DNA from: Channallabes apus
Lineage: Eukaryota; Chordata; Actinopteri; Siluriformes; Clariidae
Reading direction: 5' to 3'
Length of the DNA stretch: 64,000 nt
NCBI GenBank assembly: GCA_030522415.1
Contig: CM060115.1
Coordinates: 17,278,691-17,342,690, forward strand
Every line of letters begins with the position of its first letter. The first letter of the stretch is position 1. The translations under genes and the position numbers were made by a program. Shown here piece by piece: positions 58,943-64,000 of the stretch. Below the pieces are notes generated by a model. It saw only the letters and a program-made list of their open reading frames with translations, made no database searches and was not told where the DNA came from.

Positions 58943-59127
58943 ATCATGTAGAAGTCATCATCATCATCGTCATCATCGTAAATGTTCTGCTTGTGGTCGT
59001 GTCCACCCACATCACCACATTATAGTTTGATATATAATTAAACAAAACTAAAATGTGTATTGTGCATGATCACTAGAAGTGTTAAGGGCTGTTTTATTTA
59101 TTTATTTTTACTTAATAAATATGTTCT

Positions 59128-60780
59128 GAACCCACCGCCAGGGACGAGTCTGAGAGACGGAGAGACATCCGGACCCGAACCCACCGCCAGGGACGAGTCT
59201 GAGAGACGGAGAGAAATCCGGACCCGAACCCACCGCCAGGGACGAGTCTGAGAGACGGAGAGAAATCCGGACCCGAACCCACCGCCAGGGACGAGTCTGA
59301 GAGACGGAGAGACATCCGGACCCGAACCCACCGCCAGGGACGAGTCTGAGAGACGGAGAGACATCCGGACCCGGGACCCACCGCCAGGGACGAGTCTGAG
59401 AGACGGAGAGACATCCGGACCCGGACCCACCGCCAGGGACGAGTCTGAGAGACGGAGAGACATCCGGACCCGGACCCACCGCCAGGGACGAGTCTGAGAG
59501 ACGGAGAGACATCCGGACCCGAACCCACCGCCAGGGACGAGTCTGAGAGACGGAGAGAAATCCGGACCCGAACCCACCGCCAGGGACGAGTCTGAGAGAC
59601 GGAGAGACATCCGGACCCGGGACCCACCGCCAGGGACGAGTCTGAGAGACGGAGAGACATCCGGACCCGGGACCCACCGCCAGGGACGAGTCTGAGAGAC
59701 GGAGAGACATCCGGACCCGAACCCACCGCCAGGGACGAGTCTGAGAGACGGAGAGACATCCGGACCCGAACCCACCGCCAGGGACGAGTCTGAGAGACGG
59801 AGAGACATCCGGACCCGAACCCACCGCCAGGGACGAGTCTGAGAGACGGAGAGACATCCGGACCCGAACCCACCGCCAGGGACGAGTCTGAGAGACGGAG
59901 AGACATCCGGACCCAGGACCCACCGCCAGGGACGAGTCTGAGAGACGGAGAGACATCCGGACCCGGACCCACCGCCAGGGACGAGTCTGAGAGACGGAGA
60001 GACATCCGGACCCGGACCCACCGCCAGGGACGAGTCTGAGAGACGGAGAGACATCCGGACCCGAACCCACCGCCAGGGACGAGTCTGAGAGACGGAGAGA
60101 CATCCGGACCCGAACCCACCGCCAGGGACGAGTCTGAGAGACGGAGAGACATCCGGACCCGGGACCCACCGCCAGGGACGAGTCTGAGAGACGGAGAGAC
60201 ATCCGGACCCGGGACCCACCGCCAGGGACGAGTCTGAGAGACGGAGAGACATCCGGACCCGAACCCACCGCCAGGGACGAGTCTGAGAGACGGAGAGACA
60301 TCCGGACCCGGACCCACCGCCAGGGACGAGTCTGAGAGACGGAGAGACATCCGGACCCGGACCCACCGCCAGGGACGAGTCTGAGAGACGGAGAGACATC
60401 CGGACCCGAACCCACCGCCAGGGACGAGTCTGAGAGACGGAGAGACATCCGGACCCGAACCCACCGCCAGGGACGAGTCTGAGAGACGGAGAGACATCCG
60501 GACCCGAACCCACCGCCAGGGACGAGTCTGAGAGACGGAGAGACATCCGGACCCGAACCCACCGCCAGGGACGAGTCTGAGACACGGAGAGACATCCGGA
60601 CCCGAACCCACCGCCAGGGACGAGTCTGAGAGACGGAGAGACATCCGGACCCGAACCCACCGCCAGGGACGAGTCTGAGAGACGGAGAGAAATCCGGACC
60701 CGAACCCACCGCCAGGGACGAGTCTGAGAGACGGAGAGACATCCGGACCCGAACCCACCGCCAGGGACGAGTCTGAGAGG
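59128..60780. repeat. 49-bp minisatellite, about 34 copies
   Basis: The unit CACCGCCAGGGACGAGTCTG plus AGAGACGGAGAGACATCCGG and ACCCGAACC repeats with CGGACCC and CGGGACCC variants. Because 49 is not a multiple of three, all three minus frames run through it without a stop (the 520-, 544- and 633-codon frames). This shows repeat composition and not a protein. GC content is far above the flanks. Confidence 0.93.
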
Positions 60781-61240
60781 TGGTGTTGTGGAGCTGATAT
60801 CCGGAAAGCTTCCGTGTTTAATTGCGTTTTGACCTCAACTCCCATAGTCCTTTGCGCGTTAGCTTTAGCATTTAGCTTGCAAAATACGAGAGAAAGAGAG
60901 TTCTCACACGGCGAAAAGCAGTTGCGCACAAACGAGAAAACGCACACATTTTCAAGAAAAAACACATTTCCAAGGAAAAAACACATTTTCAAGAAAAAAA
61001 ATTTTTTTTTCAAGGAAAAAAAATTTCAAGAGAAAAAGCACACATTTTCAAGGGAAAAAATTTTTTCTTTCAAGGGAAAAAAAACTTTTACAAGGGAAAA
61101 AACACACATATATGGGAAAGATGATTTGCCCTTCTGGGCCACCGTACTTTTTTCCTTTTGAGACAAAATATTCTATTTTCATTGAATTACTTTAAAACCT
61201 TTTTTATTTTATAAATTTTTTCAAAAACAAACTTTTTTCT
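60781..61240. other. Low-complexity A-rich stretch
   Basis: TTTTCAAGGGAAAAAA-like units alternate over 60950-61105. No gene. It separates the minisatellite from the retroelement ORF. Confidence 0.6.
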
Positions 61241-61247
61241 TTATCAG

Positions 61248-61302
61248 AACAAGCCTGCCTGAAGAAGGTTCCAAGAGAGCCGAAACGTTGCAACGGCTTG
61301 TT
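61248..61302 (+). other. Hammerhead-like hairpin ahead of retroelement ORF
   Basis: AACAAGCC (61248-61255) and GGCTTGTT (61295-61302) pair perfectly. Between them lie CTGAAGA (61259-61265) and CGAAAC (61281-61286), in the order and spacing of hammerhead core boxes. The third stem (CGTTGCAACG) has no loop and no NUH cleavage triplet is evident. This is a resemblance and not a demonstrated ribozyme. The CTGAAGAAGG...GCCGAAACG phrase is common in vertebrate retroelements. Confidence 0.35.
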
Positions 61303-61380
61303 CATTTTTGCACTCATTTTTTTCTACACCAGACTAATTTTTTTGTTATTTGAATTTTTCCAATTAAAAAATGTATAACC

Positions 61381-62361
61381 ATGGTTCTGCTAGAGAGAGA
61401 TGGTTGGACAGTGGTGACACGCAGACACAGGCGTGCTCCTCAGGGCACAGTCAGGCCTGTGCCCCGTCCAGACCACAGCAGGACACGTTATGTACACAGA
61501 GAGAGAGCATTCTCTTATGCTGATGCAGTAAAATATGGTGGCCACACGAGGGCAGCACCTACTTACCATATCAAACCTTATCAATGGTCTAGCAGACCAC
61601 AATTTTTTGAACCCCAGGCCCGTCCAGGGCCTGTCTTATTCAGGAACAGACCAAAAACATTTGCAAGAGCACCACGGCACACAGTGCAGAGCCAAACACG
61701 TGCAGTGCACCCAAATCTGCAAAGGAGAAACAACAACAACACACAGCAGAAACAGAACACACAGCCCCAACACTCGGAGGATCCAAACTTCATTCCTAAA
61801 ACCCAAACTCTGCATAAAATCATTAAAATAATACACCATAAAAACAATGTTAGCCAGGAACAGCCACCTGCCATCAACAACATTGAAAAGCATTTAGCAG
61901 AAGTCATTAAACCGGCTATACCAAATTCCACAACACAGGCCCTGATCGAGGGCAATGCCAAAAACTGGGGTTATACTACCATGCTAATTCTTAGGAAGCA
62001 CTATGAAGAGGCGTTGGCAGTAGAAATGGCCAAACTGCAGGATTTTTCTCCTGAGAACTGGGATGAGTGTTTCAACACTGCCATCTTGTGGGCAAAACAA
62101 TATATTGGCAAAAGGCTGAAAGATAAAACAATATATGAGGCCCATGCACTGGTACAGGAGAAATGTCAGGCCGGTCTACCTGCGGACAGCCCAGGTGAGG
62201 CACAGGGGGAAGAGGAGGCCCAGAGTGTCCCTCTCACTCCTTCTGTCCCAGAAAATACAGCGGCTGAAAATGTCACAGTACAGGCCGTTGTACATGCTGA
62301 GGCGGATATACCATCTCTCCCTGAAATCTCCTCCCCGAAAATTACTCCTATGATTTTGTAA
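61381..62361 (+). CDS. Retroelement ORF1-like protein, intact frame
   Basis: This is a 326-codon frame with an ACCATGG start context. The basic N-terminus (GWTVVTRRHRRAPQ, FSYADAVKYGG) and arginine/glutamine-rich middle suggest nucleic-acid binding. A folded-looking stretch (residues ~180-265: ALIEGNAKNWGYTTMLILRK, WDECFNTAILWAKQYIGKRL) resembles ORF1/gag-like proteins of fish LINEs as I remember them. An acidic, proline-rich tail follows. There is no zinc knuckle, and no reverse transcriptase lies downstream. It might be a non-autonomous or recently truncated copy. Family assignment is tentative. Confidence 0.55.
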   Translation: MVLLERDGWTVVTRRHRRAPQGTVRPVPRPDHSRTRYVHRERAFSYADAVKYGGHTRAAPTYHIKPYQWSSRPQFFEPQARPGPVLFRNRPKTFARAPRHTVQSQTRAVHPNLQRRNNNNTQQKQNTQPQHSEDPNFIPKTQTLHKIIKIIHHKNNVSQEQPPAINNIEKHLAEVIKPAIPNSTTQALIEGNAKNWGYTTMLILRKHYEEALAVEMAKLQDFSPENWDECFNTAILWAKQYIGKRLKDKTIYEAHALVQEKCQAGLPADSPGEAQGEEEAQSVPLTPSVPENTAAENVTVQAVVHAEADIPSLPEISSPKITPMIL

Positions 62362-62453
62362 TTTTACATTACAATATCATAACCATTTTTTAAAAACTAG
62401 CAAAGATGTGACTTTTGAAGACTATTTTTTCCAATGTGTTAGTCACAAAAAAA

Positions 62454-62600
62454 GAATCTATGGCAACAAGAGTGTCTCTTCAAGTCCAATAATAATCATT
62501 CGGATGACTTCATAGATGTACGTCCAGTCCTTTTGGAATTCAATGTTTAGAGCACAGATCTGACCAAACATCACTCCTAAAGCTACGGCATAAACAAAAC
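62454..62600 (-). other. Candidate terminal exon, unassigned
   Basis: One minus-strand frame reads VYAVALGVMFGQICALNIEF then QKDWTYIYEVIRMIIIGLEE and stops (TAG) at about 62457. It looks like a membrane-segment exon and is preceded by a possible TAG acceptor (GCCGTAG). I do not recognise it. It could be the last exon of a gene that lies further right, or chance. Confidence 0.25.
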
Positions 62601-62920
62601 TAATACAATTGCAGTGAGGCAGAATTTAAAATAAATGTGAGAAGTTAGTAGTAAAAAGCAATATGAGCGACAGTTAGACATTTGTCCACTAGATGGCAGT
62701 ACAATGAGCTCTTAAATGAAGCTTCTGGTGAAATTTTCAGCTGGAAAACCTCGACACCTAAATGAGGCATCATCTCACCATCGCTACTACACAGGTTTTA
62801 TACATGAAGTGACAACAGCAATCATGTCTTCCTGTTAGAAGATAATCCTCTTCTTTCCCTCAAACAGAATATAGTTTATAACAGCTGACAAATGTGACAG
62901 CAAGCATACCTTAAACCAAA

Positions 62921-64000
62921 GAAATCAAAAAGAAAAATACATTAAGGCTCAGTATCCCACTTTTTTAAATAGGAAAAATATATGATCTAATATAATAGAT
63001 TCTTTGAATCTTGAATATGTGCACACAAATAAAAGACGGAAATCACTTTTTCATTTGATTATGAGAACAAATGAGTCTTTCCCTCTTTGTTATAAGAATC
63101 ATTCATTATATGAATAACAACCAGTTTTGAATGATCAGATAGAAACTACAAACTCTTTACTAGGTGCTGCTATGAAACCGCTTTGAACGTATTCTCATAA
63201 AAATGAAGTTTGATTAAAACCGCAAGAGCGCACAAACACACACATATTCACACAATCAATAGCGTAGCAATTGGGCAATAGGGTGTTGCAATAGGGCAGG
63301 CAAGACAGGCAATTGCCTGGGGCCCCGCATTTTGAGGGGCCCCGACAGCTGACCATCTGACCAATCTGAAATGTCATTATTAAAAACATACACGCAGCAT
63401 GGAGCAATATATCCGCATCCCCCCTAGAGGGCGCCCTCTCGCGTTACGCTGGATGTGCTTTTGCTTTTTCTTCGTGATGCGTCAGCCGCGGTTTTCAAAC
63501 TGGCACAGCAGCTCTTATTACTAGACTTTTATAAAAATGAAAAGGACTTATACATCTGGCAGCCAAAAGCGGAAAAAAACAAGAAGAGGAGGAAAAAAGG
63601 AAACATGACAGCAGTAAGTTAGGTGATGGAGATAATGATCATTGATGACTTAATGATAATTATATGACAAACCAGTGTTTTTGTTGTTCCAGATTATTTT
63701 TGTTTAATACTGTTCTAGATTGTCTAATTTCTAATAGGGTTACTATCTGGGGTTCCGCGTACTGTAGCAGCAGCGTGTACGTTATGCAGGTATTAATAGG
63801 CTGCAGTAGGTGATGATGTTAATAAGGTGTTAATGAGGTGATTAATCACCACTTGGCAGGTTTTGGTTCTGTGTTTTGCAGCCAGTGGAGAGCTCACAAA
63901 ACTATTGAAATAAATATCATTACTTTTACTTAGTTGACATTTTTATTTAGCTCTTCTATATTAAAATAGTTGAGTTAACATAATTAGTTGTCAACTAACA
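62921..64000 (+). repeat. 1,080-bp duplicated block, copy 2
   Basis: This appears to match 26802-27881 base for base up to the window edge. Its left border (62920/62921) coincides with the base that follows the gap in copy 1. Content is as described there, including the hAT-like MKRTY start at 63536. Confidence 0.95.

Noticed and set aside
59098..61013. Three overlapping minus-strand frames of 520, 544 and 633 codons
   Set aside because: They translate the 49-bp minisatellite in all three frames. There is no start context or domain, and the N-terminal part of the longest is low-complexity A/T sequence.

Overview
This window is vertebrate nuclear DNA, almost certainly from a ray-finned (teleost) fish. 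It holds split genes with GT/GC-AG introns, long CA/GA microsatellites, tRNA-headed V-SINEs, fish-type RTE, L2-like and Tx1 LINEs, and many Tc1, hAT and piggyBac remnants. I cannot name the species. One run of Ns (26562-26801) marks an assembly gap.

Layout. (1) 1-13.4 kb has no host gene. It is a layered transposon landfill: a Tc1 relic, an RTE LINE split by a non-autonomous element with an 8-bp target duplication, and an L2-like LINE that has received a piggyBac element (TTAA duplication), a hAT element (8-bp duplication), a solo LTR inside that hAT (5-bp duplication) and a V-SINE. (2) 14.6-22.0 kb, minus strand: eleven exons of a sterol O-acyltransferase (soat1-like) gene, all in phase and with an intact stop codon; the N-terminal ~120 residues are not visible. 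(3) 23.57-26.56 kb: a Tx1-clade LINE flanked on both sides by (GA)n, then the gap. (4) 26.8-41.7 kb: repeats, a solo LTR, a TIR element, a decayed mtmr3/4 3' region on the plus strand, a Tc1 element and a 33-bp minisatellite. (5) 41.98-49.94 kb, plus strand: a complete eight-exon carbonic anhydrase 4-like gene with a signal peptide and a GPI-type tail, but with two of the three zinc-ligand histidines replaced. (6) 50-57 kb: tandem repeats behind the ca4-like gene, an unrecognised degenerate gene-like block and a decayed copy of a multicopy teleost family. (7) 58.8-64 kb: one clean mtmr3/4 phosphatase-domain exon on the minus strand, a 49-bp minisatellite, an intact 326-codon retroelement ORF1-like frame, and a 1,080-bp block that appears base-for-base the same as 26802-27881.

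How it fits together. The host genes are soat1-like (cholesterol esterification in the ER), a ca4-like surface protein that is probably not an active carbonic anhydrase, and two fragments of a FYVE-type myotubularin phosphatase. They do not form a pathway. Two things suggest that the order across the gap is unreliable: soat1 loses its 5' exons on the gap side, and the sequence beside the gap recurs 36,119 bp away.
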